A stretch of DNA of 64,000 bases from CAVWXT01 sp963759115 (GCA_963759115.1 CAVWXT010000006.1:1488001-1552000); one strand, 5' to 3'. Numbered from the stretch's first letter, positions 33,234-44,599 are shown. Numbers and translations are program-made. The notes: a model not told the origin generated them from the sequence alone.

Positions 33234-36200
33234 TAAATCAGCCCTCGCAAGTGCCGACACAAGGCCCGGCTCGGCGACAGGTCGATCGCCTGCGAGAGTT
33301 GGACGACCGCCTCCGCCAGGTCCTCGTGTTCGATCAGCCGCAGGGCTCGCTCCTCGTACATTCGGGAACGCGCCCGCGGGTGTCCCACACCGGAGAAAAG
33401 CTCATAACCGATAGATGCATCCCAAACGTGGATTCGACCCGCCTCGTCTCCCGCGGCAAGTTGTTTCCCGTCGGAGGACCACTTCACGGCGGTCAGTGGC
33501 TCCCCACCGTCCGTCAGCGCGAGCAGTTCGTCGCCTGTCACAGAGTCGCAGACTTTGACCGCCCCGTCGTCACCGACGGAGGCGATCCGGCGACCATCGC
33601 GAGTCCAGTCCAGGGCGCGGACGCTGGCGATGTGCATCTGGGCGCCGACGACCGGGCGCCCCGTTCCGGCCTCCCACACCATGACGAGCCCGTCCTGGTT
33701 TCCGCCGGCCAACAAGTTCCCGTCGGGATGCCATGCCACACAGTTGGCGTACACTCGCTGTGGGCCCATGCGGACTTTCAACAACCGCGTCTGGTGGTCC
33801 ACGTCAAACACGTGTACGTGGCCCATATTCCTCTCATTGCCATTGTCCATCGGATCTCCCATGCCCGCCACAGCCAGCCGAGACCCGTCCGCGGCCCAGG
33901 ACATTGAGTTGATGCCCACTCCCTGCCAAGTAAACAGCGATCGCATTCCCGGAATGTCCCAGACGTACACGTAAGTGGGGTAACTATGGAATGCGGCCAG
34001 CCGCCTGCTGTCGGGAGACCAGACCAAAGCCTCCGGTGCCGTCAGCTCCGAGGTCAGTTCACCCATATCCTTCTGCTCAAGGACATCCTGAATACGGATC
34101 GCGACGTGCCCTTCTTTGGCGATCGCAACGGCCTTGAACCGACCGTCGGGGCTCAATGCTTGCCAAAGGCCTTGGCCGGTCGGAGTCGTTGGCGCCGCCG
34201 TGCTCGTCGACCGATTCCAGGCCGTTGTGCCGCCGTCTTTATTGCTGACGCTCGTCAGCCGGAGATCATCAGGGCTCCATGTGAGGGAATGCACGGCCTC
34301 GGGCGGACCGGCCAGCACGGTGGGTTGTCGCGGAGGAGGAACCTCCCAGAGTCGAACGCTCCTGTCGGCACTTGCGGAAGCCAGTTGTTTGCCGTTGGGG
34401 TTCCACGCCAGGGATTCCACCTGCCTCTGGTGTCCATACAGCGTAAAGAGGAGCTGCCCCTCCCCGGCGTCCCAAAGGATCACGCGGCCATCGGCGCCGG
34501 CGGAAGCGAACGTCGCTCCGTCGGGGCTGAATGCCACCGCATTGACCGCGCCCGTATGGGCCTGGACCTTCGCTCCGGTCTGCCACGTTTCGGTGCTTAA
34601 CAACCAACAGTTCCCGGACGCAGTTCCGAGGACAAGTTGCTCGGGGCCATGGGAGCTGACAGAGGCCGATAGCACCCACGGTTCCGGACTCAACTCGCGG
34701 AGCAGCGTTGCCTTCTCGGCATCCCAGACCTTGACGCCGTCCTTTTGTTGGGGCCCCACTGTGACAAGAAACTTGCTGTCACGAGTCCAGCAAGCGTCAT
34801 AGACGAAAGCGGAATGGCCTCGAAGCTCATGCAGGCATGCGCAAGTCTCGGCGTCCCAGATTCTGGCCGTGTTGTCCATTGCCGTTGTCGCGAGGCGACG
34901 GCCGTCAGGACTCCATCGGCACGATATCAGGCTAAAGGTATGACCGCGGAGAATCTGGATTTTGTCGGTCACGCGGTCCCAGATTCGCGCCGCGCTTTCG
35001 TCGGCACAGCTTCCCCAGGCGAGTCGTCGGCCATCGGGGCTCCAGGCGATGCCCCGCTTGAACTTGCTTAGCATGCTGAAGCGGCGGACGAGGGCGCCGG
35101 ACCGGGCGTCCCAAACAATCGCATCGTTATCGTAGCTCGTTGTGGCCAGGTCGCGGCCGTCCGGGCTCCACGCGACCGAGCTGACAATGTATCGGTGCTC
35201 ACAGAGTATTTTTCCTACCTCGCACAGCGAGATCAGGTAGTACCACTCCCAACCCCGCAAATCGGCGCGACCAGGCTCCGGCAGATGCGCGATCTCCGCC
35301 TGGTAGAGGCGAGACACGTTCGCGGCTTTCCAATCGACCAGCCCCAGGCGCATCTCCGCCTTATATTGCTGGCGATAGGCCGCCGCGGCGTTCTGTTGCG
35401 CAACCGTTTTCGCTCCCTCCGCGGCCTCCCGCTGGCGGACCGCTTCTTCCCGCTGAGCAACCGCCAATCCGTGCTGCTCCTCTGCCAGCTTGCGCTGCTG
35501 ATTTGCGAGTTCCTCTTGCCGCTTCGCCAACTGTTCCGCTTTTTCCGTGGCCGCCAGTTGCACGGCCTGCTGGCCGTAAGCTTCGGCCGTTCGTTTCTGC
35601 TCTTGGCCAATCAACACAGCGCTAAGCGTCGACCCGATCGTCGCCAACAACAACAGCACTGCGGCTGCCCAGACTACGGGCCGGTGCCGCCGGGCCCATT
35701 TTCCCGCCTTATCGGCTAGCGTTGGCGGCCGGGCCTCGATCGGCTCATTGGCAAGGTGACGCTCGACGTCCGCCGCCAAGGCGCTGGCCGACTCGTACCG
35801 CCGCGCGCGGTCCTTCTCCAGGGCCTTCATCACAATCCAGTCCAGGTCGCCGCGGAGTAGGCGACCGAGGCGCCGGGCGTCCACGCCGCGATGCGCGGTG
35901 ACGGTCGACATCGCCTCCGCGCCCAGCGTAGCGGAAAAGGGGACAGTCCCCTTTTGTGCGACGGGCCGTTCCGGCGGGCACCGACCGGAGGTTGGTCGGG
36001 GACTGTCCTCCTTTCCGCGCATGCTGATGCGGACGCTCGGCCGGGGTGGCTCTTCCTCGCGGATCACCCGGCGGATTTCGTCGAAACCGGCCTCGCGGAG
36101 CCGCTCTTGGTCAAACGGCGTGCTGCCCGTCAGCAGTTCGTAGAGCAACACGCCCAGCGAGTAGATGTCGCTTCGCGTGTCGACGTCCAAGCCGCTCATC

Positions 36201-36991
36201 TCGGCCTGCTCGGGGCTCATGTACAGCGGCGTGCCCATCATCCGGCCGTGGCCCGTGAAGAGCGTCTTCTCGGTGAGCTGCTGATGGATGGCCTTGGCGA
36301 TGCCGAAGTCGATGATCTTGGGCACGGGCACGCCGTCGTAGAGCGTGACCATCACGTTGGAGGGCTTGAGGTCGCGGTGGATGATCCCCTTTTGATGGGC
36401 GTGCTGCACGGCCTGGCAGACCAGGACAAACAGTTCCAACCGCTGTCGCGTCGTGAGGCCGGCCTGATCGCAGTACTCGGTGATGGGCATGCCCTGGACC
36501 AGTTCCATCACGAAGTAGGGCCGGCCCGACTCGGTAGCTCCCCCGTCCAGCACCTTGGCGATGTTGGGGTGGTCCATCATGGCCAGGGCCTGCCGCTCGG
36601 CCTCGAAGCGGGCGATCACCTCCCGGGTGTCCATGCCCGGCTTGATGATCTTCAGGGCCACCTTGCGGCGAACGGGCTCCCGTTGCTCGGCCATGTAGAC
36701 CACGCCCATCGCCCCCTCGCCGATTTCCTCCAGGAGCTTGTAGCGGCCGATGAGGGCGCCGGGTTTCTCGGTGACGAGGGGGGCGATTTTGACCGCTGCG
36801 GCCAATACAGCGTCCGGCGAATCCAACAGGTCTCCCGATTCCGCGTGGGCGTCGAGCAGCGCCTGAACTTCGGCTCGCAATTGCAGATTGTCGCCGCAAA
36901 CGCGATCGAGATATGCGGCACGTTGGTCCGCGGAGGCGATCTCGATCGTTTCCTGGAAGATCGATTTTTCGGATGGTTGGGGGTTCGACAT
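33233..36991 (-). pseudogene. Ser/Thr kinase-WD40 protein, 3' end cut off by insertion
   Basis: A PknB-type kinase occupies about residues 82-390: GEGAMGVVY, VALKIIK, HRDLKPSN and IIDFGIAKA. It is interrupted by a repeat-derived insert of about 38 residues. A membrane helix near 435-455 follows, then a Gln/Glu coiled coil (470-530) and many WD40 repeats (about 590-1190, e.g. AVAFSPDGATFASAGADGRVILWD). The stop TAG at 33233-33235 is made by the first base of the insertion element; the original gene continued into TPR repeats at 31874-30839. The remaining kinase and sensor part may still work. It lies about 100 bp downstream of an ECF-like sigma factor, a common planctomycete pair. Confidence 0.85.
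35931..36019. repeat. Hairpin repeat inserted in frame in the kinase gene
   Basis: GCGGAAAAGGGGACAGTCCCC and, about 45 nt further on, GGGGACTGTCC-TCCTTTCCGCGC form an imperfect inverted repeat. It is read through in frame as part of the kinase C-lobe (KGTVPFSA). The element resembles a mobile palindromic unit that tolerates coding insertion. Confidence 0.55.
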
Positions 36992-37095
36992 GGCATTGTT
37001 CCCCGCGGGTCGCCGTGTGGGGCGTCATATAACAGTGCGAAATCGGCGCAAAAAAGTGCCAAGAAACTCTGGCATATTTCTAAGCCGTTTTATTT

Positions 37096-37665
37096 TCAGG
37101 AGTTATGGCCGCCGTCGCGCCCGATTTGGCGCCGCAGCCACGCCCGTGCGTAGGCCCAGCCGCGTTTGGCCGTGCGTGGAGAAATGCTGAGTATTTCGGC
37201 GGCCTCGTCGACGGTTATCCCCGCAAAAAAACGAAGTTTCACCAACTCGGCAATCTTCGGTTCAACCTGGGCAAATTTCTCCAGTGCCTCATCCAATTCA
37301 AGAATATCGCCGGCAGGCTGGGCGACGGGATCAGCCTCTAGCAGATCGTGGAGTTGATGCAGTCCGCCGTGGCGCTCGCTCCGTTGTCGCCGGGCGGACT
37401 CGACCAGGATCCGCCGCATCGCCTCTGCCGCCGCCCCGAAAAAATGCCCGCGGCTGTTCCAGTGCTGGGCTTCCTTGACATCCACCAGCCGGATGTACGC
37501 CTCGTGGACCAAGGCCGTCGCCTGGAGCGTTTGCCCGGGCTTCTCCTGGGCAAGTCGCTGAGCGGCCAGCTTCCGCAGTTCGTCATACACCAGCGGCAGC
37601 AACCGTTCGGCGGCGTTGGAGTCGCCACTCTCGATCTGAGATAGGATCCGCGTGACGTCGCTCAT
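37096..37665 (-). CDS. ECF-like RNA polymerase sigma factor (Sigma70_ECF type)
   Basis: Region 2 (LPLVYDELRKLAAQRLAQE ... ATALVHEAYIRLVD) and region 4 (LVKLRFFAGITVDEAAEILSISPRTAKRGWAYARAWL) are clear. This is the planctomycete-enriched ECF family that lacks an ordinary anti-sigma partner and is usually paired with a Ser/Thr kinase, as here. The start MSDVTRIL is chosen over an upstream in-frame ATG by family alignment. The kinase probably controls its activity by phosphorylation or by sensing at the membrane. Confidence 0.85.
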   Translation of the reverse strand: MSDVTRILSQIESGDSNAAERLLPLVYDELRKLAAQRLAQEKPGQTLQATALVHEAYIRLVDVKEAQHWNSRGHFFGAAAEAMRRILVESARRQRSERHGGLHQLHDLLEADPVAQPAGDILELDEALEKFAQVEPKIAELVKLRFFAGITVDEAAEILSISPRTAKRGWAYARAWLRRQIGRDGGHNS

Positions 37666-38420
37666 GGAGGCTGGCAACGCATCGTGCGTACCGCCGCCCG
37701 TTTTGTTCCGCAGGGCGGCAGGCTACATACTGGACCTGAGTTTCACCCACGCCAGGAACCGATCCTGCCAGTCTAACAGGGGCAAGACAGTGGGGCAAGC
37801 AATCCCCTCGAACTAAGAAATCATACGCGACAAGTCACAGAGCGATACCACACCAAAATGGTGAACTCAATGACACCTGCGATCCGCGACGGCAATGATG
37901 GTTGCCACCGGCGAATGGCGGAGGCAACGGAGGAGATGGATCACGAGAAGACACCCGGGTCGTCAGCACGGGCTCGGCTCAAGAGCAGCAGAAGGGGATA
38001 CACAAACTTCTTCGGTGGTGACTGACGCGCCGTCCTGTTCATTACCGCAGCCGCAAGCCTCCCGTCAAGACACCGCACCACCGCAGTGTGGTCCCGGCGA
38101 CTCATCACCCGGCGAATGATGGCACAGTGCAGTCTCGCGTACCCGTAGCGGTTGGTGTGGCGATGGTGCAACACGCGCGTTGAGAAACCGCCACGTTCGA
38201 TCGTCTCCAACACTCACGCCGCCAAGGCGCCGCTGCCGGATTCAGGCGGTACAACCGGCATCTTGCCGCTTCATGCCTGTTTCGAGAGCCATGACTCGAC
38301 CGAGGCAACGCAGCAAGATGCCGCGTTTACGCGCCCGCGAACGGCTCCACGGCCGGATCGTCCGGTAAAATGCTATACTCTGAATAGGAACGTTCTTGAG
38401 GCGCGAGGAGACGCTGTGCC
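37666..38420. other. Long intergenic region
   Basis: No gene can be named. A minus-strand frame at 37941-38213 (MLETIERGGFSTRV, then HTNRYGYARLHCAI) has some protein-like content but no recognised family and no ribosome-binding site. TATACT at 38374-38379, about 42 nt before the next start codon, may be a -10 box for the kinase-tubulin gene; no matching -35 box is seen. Confidence 0.4.
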
Positions 38421-41001
38421 GTGTCATTCAAGGTTGCCATAGCCGCCGAGCCTATTGCCGGATACACGCTGACCGAACAGATCGGCGCGGGTGGATACGG
38501 CGAAGTCTGGAAGGCCGATGCGCCGGGCGGTTTGACGAAGGCCGTCAAACTCGTCTTCGGCCACCTGCACGACCAATGGGCGGCTTGCGAGTCTGCGATC
38601 GCTGCGGCGGATCAAAGAAGTCCGCCATCCCTTCCTGCTCTCGCTCGAACGGATCGAGATCGTCGAGAACCAGTTGGTGATCGTCACCGAATTGGCCGAC
38701 GGCAGCCTCAAAGACCGCTATGAGGAATGTCGCCGCTCCGGGCTTCCCGGCGTCCCGCGCGACGAGCTGTTGGGCTATCTCAGCGACGCCGCCGAGGCGC
38801 TCGACTACATGCGGGAGAAGTTCTCCCTGCAACACCTGGACGTCAAGCCCGAAAACCTGTTGATCGTCGGAGGCCGGGTCAAGATCGGCGACTTCGGTCT
38901 GGTTCGCGACATCATGGATCCTCAGTGGCACTTGGAGGAGCCGGCCAAGTCGGACGCCGAGGGCGATGTAGCCGCGGATCACGAAATCGCGGCGCCCATC
39001 CTGGGCGGCCTTACGCCGCTCTACGCGTCGCCCGAGTTGTTCGACGGCCGGCCCGGCATCCACAGCGATCAATACAGTTTGGCGATCGTCCACCAGGAGT
39101 TGCTGACCGGAGTGCCGCCTTATCCGGGAGAGACGGCCCAGCAGTTGGCGGCTCAGCACCGCAGCGGCCGGCCCCGTTTGAGCCCGCTTCCTCCCGCCGA
39201 CCGGCCGGTGATCGCCCGTGCGCTGGCCAAAGACCCCGGCAAGCGATACCCCAGTTGCCGCGACTTGATCGCGGCACTGCGCGGTCCGGTGCAGGCGGTC
39301 TTGCCGCCATCGCCCGGCGTGGAGTCGCTGTTTTCGTCGCGTCAGCGGCATGCCGACACGGCCATGCCCGGCTCCTTCTCGATCCCGACCGAGGCTTCGT
39401 GCACGTTGCCGCGGGCAAACACGATGGGCCTGAGCGGGGAGCCGGAGTTCGGCGACATCGTCGAGGCAATCCCGCAGCCCCTGTCGATCATCGACCTGCC
39501 GCCGCCCGAGATTACCGGGCAGGATCGACTTCGGCCGACGCTTTGGCTGGGGATCGGCGGCACGGCCGCGGCCATACTCCGCCATCTCCGCCAGCGACTC
39601 CATGCGCGGTTCGGCAATCTGTCGGGACTGCCCGCCCTGCAAATGCTCCTGGTGGACACCGACCGGGAGACGATCTCCCGGGCCATGCAGGGAAACGAGG
39701 CACAGGCCCTCCAAGACGGCGAAACGCTCTTGACGCCGCTGCGGAAGTCGCAGGAGTACCGCGAACGATCCGAGGAATACCTGCGCTGGCTGAGCCGGCG
39801 GTGGCTGTACAACATCCCCTTTTCGGTGCGCACGGAAGGCTTCCGGCCGCTGGGTCGTCTGGCCTTCGTCGACCACGCCGGGGAAATCGCTCGCAGGGTG
39901 CGCGACGCGCTGAAGTCGATCACGGCCCCCGAGAGTCTCGCGGCGACTTCGAAGGCGACGGGTATGGAGTTCCGCGACGTGACGCCCCGGGTCTTTCTGA
40001 TCGCTTCCGTCTCCGGCGGCACCGGCAGCGGCATGGTGTTCGACATGGCCCATGCGCTGCGGAGAACGTTGGAGCACCAGGGGTTGCCGGCACGCTGCGT
40101 GTGCGGAATGCTCACACATTCCACGAGCCGCGTCCCGGAACGGAAGACCCTGGCGATTGCCGACGCCTACGCCTGGCTGCGCGAATGGAAGTACTGGCAG
40201 GCCAACAAAGAGAACCGCGAGCTGGCCGGCAGTTGGCCAACGGCCGGCGAGGGGAGCGCGTCGCCGCTGTCGCAGGCGTATTTGGTCCACCTGGGAGACG
40301 AAATCGGCGAGCAGGATCTCGAAAGGGCCGCCGACGACGTGGCGACCTACCTCTACCTCGACGCCGCCACGGCCGCAGGAGAATTCTTCGACAAGTGCCG
40401 CCAATCCCAGGATCCGCAGGGTCCGCCGCAGGGGCCGGAGACTCGGCTAAGGACCTTGGGAATATGCCAGGCAGGTTCCCCGGAGGAAGGAGCGGCGGGC
40501 AAGGCGGCCGACTCGTCGTATCAACAACGGCTGGATCGGTTGCGCCGCGACGCCGACAGGAAGAGCACGCCGGCCTCAGGCGGCGGACGAGAGCAAGGCC
40601 CAAGCGAACTGCGGCACCGGGCCCTGTCCCACGCCCAGGTCGACGATCTGCTGTCGCTGGAGCCAAACGGCGAGCAGGGCAACTCCTTAATGGCGACCTG
40701 CCTCGACCTGGCAATGCCCCGCCTGCTGGCCTGCGGCGGCTCAAGACGGCTGCTACTGGCGCTCCCGGAAGGATCGGTTACTCCGCAGACCCGAGAGCGT
40801 CTGGCAGCGCATCTCGGCTGCGCACCGACGATCATCGGACGCCGGCCGGGCGAAATCGTCCTTTGCTACGAGGGGGAGTATATCGACGCGGATCGCGTGG
40901 CGGCCCTGCTGGTGGGGCAACGCCGCGACTGCGCCCGGATGGCCGTGCGGCTCCACACTCGCATCGACATTGCCTGGATGGGCCAACACGCCAGCTATTG
41001 A
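38421..41001 (+). CDS. Protein kinase fused to a tubulin-like GTPase domain, frameshifted near 38590
   Basis: The N-terminal ~280 residues are a Ser/Thr kinase: GAGGYGEVWKA, AVKLVFG, LQHLDVKPENLLI (HLD in place of HRD) and IGDFGLVRD. A frameshift near 38590 joins FGHLHDQWAACE to RSLRRIKEVRHPFLLSL. From about residue 365 a Tubulin_2-like domain begins (LWLGIGGTAAAILRHLRQRL, LLVDTDRETIS) with the FtsZ/tubulin-type nucleotide loop SGGTGSGMVFD near residue 531. The last part is helical and Arg-rich. The GTG start at 38421 follows GAGGAGACGCTGTGCC. It should be a cytosolic, possibly filament-forming, signal protein. Confidence 0.75.
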
Positions 41002-41035
41002 CGGGCGATGGCTCTCGTAGCATCTCCTGCCGGCA

Positions 41036-41398
41036 CTACTCCGGCGGAATCGCCGAGCCGTTCTTGGACAAGCTCCTATCGGGCAGCAGTTCTCCGTCCA
41101 ACCATGCCAGGTAACTGGCGCTGCCGGCCAGCACGGGAATCGCCAGGATTTCAGGGACTTCGTAGGGGTGAACCTGGCGAATCGCTTGCTCGATCGCGTC
41201 GTAGAGGTCGCGGCGGCTCTTCGCCCAGCACTGCCACTCCTGGGCGGTTTCCATCGCGCCGCGCCAGCGATAGGTGCTGCTGATCGGCCCGACCACCTGC
41301 ACGCAGGCCGCCAGCCGCTCTTCGACGAGCGTCCGGGCAATCCGCTCGGCGTCTTCCCGCCGCTCGGTCGTGGTGACCACTTGGATGTAGTCGGGCAT
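41036..41398 (-). CDS. cutA: CutA1 divalent-cation tolerance protein
   Basis: A 120-residue ferredoxin-like protein with the CutA pattern: VVTTTERREDAERIARTLVEERLAACVQV, YRWRGAMETAQEW and HPYEVPEILAIPVLAG. CutA forms trimers and is linked to copper and other divalent-metal tolerance, although its true function is unclear. The C-terminal tail is slightly longer than usual. It converges with the kinase-tubulin gene with a gap of about 34 bp. Confidence 0.9.
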   Translation of the reverse strand: MPDYIQVVTTTERREDAERIARTLVEERLAACVQVVGPISSTYRWRGAMETAQEWQCWAKSRRDLYDAIEQAIRQVHPYEVPEILAIPVLAGSASYLAWLDGELLPDRSLSKNGSAIPPE

Positions 41399-41533
41399 GG
41401 GTTCAATGTAATGCCGGCCGGCGTCGCGTGGAAGCTCGGATCAGAAAAGGGGTGTGCGGCGATGGTGCAAGCGGTCAAGCGGAATGGACAGCGAGGCACA
41501 ATGCGGCTCTTGTGGATCACTCAACGTCACCGA

Positions 41534-41749
41534 TCACCGGATCGGCGACGACTGAGTATTCGCAGGAAGCCCCGACTTCGCCGCTCCGGTGGATCGGCTT
41601 CTTCGGCTTCTCGGACCCACGAACTCTCTGTCGGATCGGCGTTCCTCACGCTGTAATTGGGCGACCAACCCGTCCAGGGTGCCACCCGCCTCAGCGAGCA
41701 ATCTTTCCCGCGTTTCCCGCAACTCGTCAAGAATTGGATTCTTGTTCAT
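41534..41749 (-). CDS. Small antitoxin-like protein, 71 aa
   Basis: MNKNPILDELRETRERLLAEA begins a small helical protein of a type widespread in planctomycetes and cyanobacteria, usually 60-80 residues and often next to toxins. No toxin is adjacent here. The start follows GAGGAAGGACG. The C-terminal part is Arg/Ser-rich. Confidence 0.6.
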   Translation of the reverse strand: MNKNPILDELRETRERLLAEAGGTLDGLVAQLQREERRSDREFVGPRSRRSRSTGAAKSGLPANTQSSPIR

Positions 41750-42137
41750 CGTCCTTCCTCGCGAAACGACGCGGATCAGTTGCCGGAAGCCGGCGGCGAC
41801 TGACCCTGAAATTCCTACGGACGCGAACCGCAATCGCCAGTCAATGGTGGAGCGGTAGAAGGGGCGCAGCGTACAGTGTATCGCGAATTCCAGCCCTCTG
41901 TCTACCCCGGCACTTCCCACTCCGCAAGGTGGGCCAAGAAAACGCTCCAAGCTCGCCGAAGCTGCGGTGGCAACAGATTGTTGCGAAATCGCAACATCGT
42001 TCTCATCCGGCAGAACGCGCCGGTTTGCCCCAGAGCGGAACCTGACATAGGCTTTCTATGGCCCTCTCCTCTTTCGGGCCGTCGAATCTCGTCAAGGATT
42101 TCTGCCGGGTGTCGATGCTCCTGACTTATCGCAACGA
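41750..42137. other. Gene-free stretch
   Basis: No supported gene; an upstream extension of the small protein is open but lacks a better start. Confidence 0.35.
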
Positions 42138-43455
42138 ATGAGACCCGTCGAACAAGCCATCTTTACATCGATCGACGCGGATCGCGCGGCCGGATATCGG
42201 GTCGCCGCCTGTACGCGCCGGCGTCTGTGCGACCGATGCCCAGGAATTGGCCGTCTGGGGGCCGTCGCGCGACGCCCTGGTCGACGCGAGCCCTGAGGCC
42301 GAGAGCTACAACTTCCATCCCCTGCCCAGCGGGGCTTACTGCATCTCGCGGACCACGCCGGCGGGCTGGGAGTATGACGGCGGGGGGCAACGCCTCTACA
42401 CGCACTGTTTGATTGTGCCGCCGGAGGTGCTGTTCCGATTTGGCAACAATCCGTTTGCGATTATTCGGGCGGCCTCGGAACAGGGCCACTGGCGGAACCC
42501 CGCCATGCCTTGCCCGCCGCTTAAGCCGCTGCGGTTGACCGGCGGGGCGACGGCCGTCGACACGGCCGTGTTGGGCCAAATGGCCGTCGACCCCGGCCCG
42601 GAAAACGCGGCGGCTTTGGTGCAGGCGGCGCGCCAGGCGATATGCCTGGCGGTGGCCGGCGCCGCGCGGCCGGCCGAGTTGATGGCCGGGGTGATGAGTT
42701 GCCTGCCGCCGGAATGCCGGCTGGAACTGTCGTTCTCCACGGGCCTCAAGTTCTCGCCGCGGCGGCCGTTCCGCATCGTGGCCCTCTCCGGCGATCTGGC
42801 CGAGCGGCTCTGGGTGGCCAATTACGCCAACGTCACCGTATTGGATTTGGGCACGGGCGCGGCGTCACGATCGACGCCGCTGGACGGCTGGTCCCTCTTG
42901 GTCGAGCGGCTCCTGTCGACGGGCCATTTCCCTTTCCTGGCCGAGCAGTTGTCGAAGCGGCGGTCTGATCTGACGCTGGACGATCTGCCCGCCCTGGGCC
43001 TGCAACTGTTGGAGGACCTGGACGCCTGGGAGTTCGGCGGCATCGCCGGGCTCATCGAGGCCCGGGAGCATCGCCCTGCGAAGCCCGGACCGCGTGCCCA
43101 TGCCGCCCACCGGCAGTTCGAGAAGAGCCGTGAGGCGGGCACGGCCGTGTCGGCGGCCACCTCGATCGACTGCGATCCGACGTCGCCACAGGTCGTCCAA
43201 TCGCTGGAGCACCTCGACGACCTGGTCTACGAGGCGATTGGCGGGCCTCCCACCGCGATCAAGGAGCTCCAGGCGGCATGGCCCAAGCTCGTACAGGAAT
43301 TGGGCGAAGACCTGTTGATCGAGTCGCGGGAGCAGTATCTGCGCTATGCCCTGTCGGTGTGGGAGGAATGTGTCGATTCCAACAGCGTCCGCGACCCCGC
43401 CCGGGCCATTCAGGCCCTGGACGTGCTCTGCCTGCTCTTTGGCGACGCGACCTGA
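42138..43455 (+). CDS. GAP1-like (GTPase-associated protein) gene, frameshifted near 42215
   Basis: The N-terminus VEQAIFTSIDADRAAGYRVAA followed, after a one-base shift, by GVCATDAQELAVWGPSRDAL and FHPLPSGAYCISRTTPAGWE plus LYTHCLIVPPEVL matches the pattern of the GAP1 N-terminal domains described from NTP-dependent bacterial conflict systems. The rest is helical and Leu-rich (HDQ... DDLVYEAIGGPPTAIKEL near the end). About 430 residues. GAP1 proteins are encoded beside GTPases; here the nearest nucleotide-binding protein is the kinase-tubulin fusion 1.1 kb upstream. The assignment rests on memory of the pattern and is moderately sure. Confidence 0.5.
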
Positions 43456-43470
43456 GCCAGCGGCTCTTCG

Positions 43471-43527
43471 TAGTGTGCGTGAAACGCACTACCACTGGCC
43501 GTCCAAGGTGCGTTTCACGCACCCTAC
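43471..43527. repeat. Inverted repeat GTGCGTGAAACGCAC family (copy 1)
   Basis: GTGCGTGAAACGCACT and GTGCGTTTCACGCACCCTAC occur about 20 nt apart in opposite sense; each is itself nearly palindromic. The same pair occurs at 47462-47516. Confidence 0.6.
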
Positions 43528-43552
43528 GACGCGACCTGACCGCGACTGTGCG

Positions 43553-43660
43553 TCTGACACACCGAAATTGTCGGGTGCCAGGCAGCTTGTCTGCCCGTGA
43601 TTCCTTGCACGGGCAGGCAAGCTGCCCGTGGCACCCAACCCGACATCTTTCATGGGTCGG
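43553..43660. repeat. ~110-bp hairpin element (copy 1)
   Basis: One arm runs CTGACACACCGAAATTGTCGG, then GTGCCAGGCAGCTTGTCTGC, and the other arm is CACGGGCAGGCAAGCTGCCC, then GTGGCACCCAACCCGACAT. A second copy lies at 55819-55928. The large arms would make a stable structure in either transcript. Confidence 0.65.
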
Positions 43661-43846
43661 ACTATTAAGAAAATCTGCCGAGGAAACCCGCCCCCAGCCC
43701 CAATGGCGGGGAATTTCGGGGCACCGGACGCAGATAGGGCTGGTCGCAGAGCCGCGGGAATGGTATACCTGATACCAATCCGCTGAGAATCCTGGTATCC
43801 GCTGGGTGCCACACGGCTGTAGTTGTCTCCCCCCCGGCAAGCGATC

Positions 43847-44599
43847 ATGGTGTCTAAGAGCAGCCGACGCCACGCCTCCCGTTCCCGCCCGCACCGCCCT
43901 GGCGCCCGCGAGCGTCAGCAGCCCGTGCTGAACCGGATTCTGGAGAACGGGCTGATTCGGCGGGTGAGCTTTGAGGAGTATCAGGAGAAGGTCCGGGACG
44001 TCTACGACGGGCCGCAGGGGGCCATTCTGGCCACGTGCAGCATGCTCTCGCTGCACACCCCGCTGGGCGCGCGGATGTTCCGGGAGCGGAAGTTCGACCT
44101 CCGCGGCGCCCGCCAGATCCTGGACGTGGGCAGCGGGGCCGGGCAGATTGCCAAACATCTAATCAAGTACGCCGACCGCGAGGCCGACATTACTTGTTTT
44201 GACCTCTCCCATGAGATGCTTCGCCGCGCCCGTCACCGGCTGAAGAGCGACCGGCCGCGATTCGTGGTGGCCGACCTGACGCGGCTGCCGTTCGCCGACG
44301 CCTCGTTCGACTGCGTCACCTGCGGTTACGTGTTGGAGCACCTGCCCGACGCCCGCCTGGGGCTGTCGGAACTGAGCCGGGTAATGCTCCCCGGCGCCCG
44401 CATGTTGTTGCTGACCACCGAGGACACTTTCGGCGGCGCCTGGACGAGCCGGATCTGGTGCTGCCGGACGTACAATCGCCGGGAATTGGCCCGAATTTGC
44501 GAGGAAGTGGGCCTTCGCTGGCACCGCGAACTCTGGTTCACCCGCATGCACAAAGTGCTCCGCGCCGGCGGCATCGGCGTGGAATTGGTGAAGGGCTGA
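43847..44599 (+). CDS. Class I SAM-dependent methyltransferase
   Basis: Rossmann-fold motifs: ILDVGSGAGQIAKHL (motif I) near residue 90, CFDLSHEML (post I) near 115, FVVADLTRLPFADASFDCVTCGYVLEHLPD (motifs II-III) and MLPGARMLLLTTED. This is the Methyltransf_11 type, often acting on lipids or small molecules. A basic N-terminus with RSRPHRPG precedes the domain. Substrate unknown; it is the first gene of the group with KamA and the ATP-grasp ligases, but about 420 bp of repeats separate them. Confidence 0.85.
   Translation: MVSKSSRRHASRSRPHRPGARERQQPVLNRILENGLIRRVSFEEYQEKVRDVYDGPQGAILATCSMLSLHTPLGARMFRERKFDLRGARQILDVGSGAGQIAKHLIKYADREADITCFDLSHEMLRRARHRLKSDRPRFVVADLTRLPFADASFDCVTCGYVLEHLPDARLGLSELSRVMLPGARMLLLTTEDTFGGAWTSRIWCCRTYNRRELARICEEVGLRWHRELWFTRMHKVLRAGGIGVELVKG

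Noticed and set aside
35891..37153. Long open frame antisense to the kinase gene
   Set aside because: It mirrors the codon pattern of the kinase on the other strand, has no family features and no ribosome-binding site.
37941..38213. Possible small gene on the minus strand before the kinase-tubulin gene
   Set aside because: No ribosome-binding site, no family features and low coding quality.
38545..40404. 619-codon open frame antisense to the kinase-tubulin gene
   Set aside because: Composition typical of an antisense shadow; the sense frame holds kinase and tubulin motifs.
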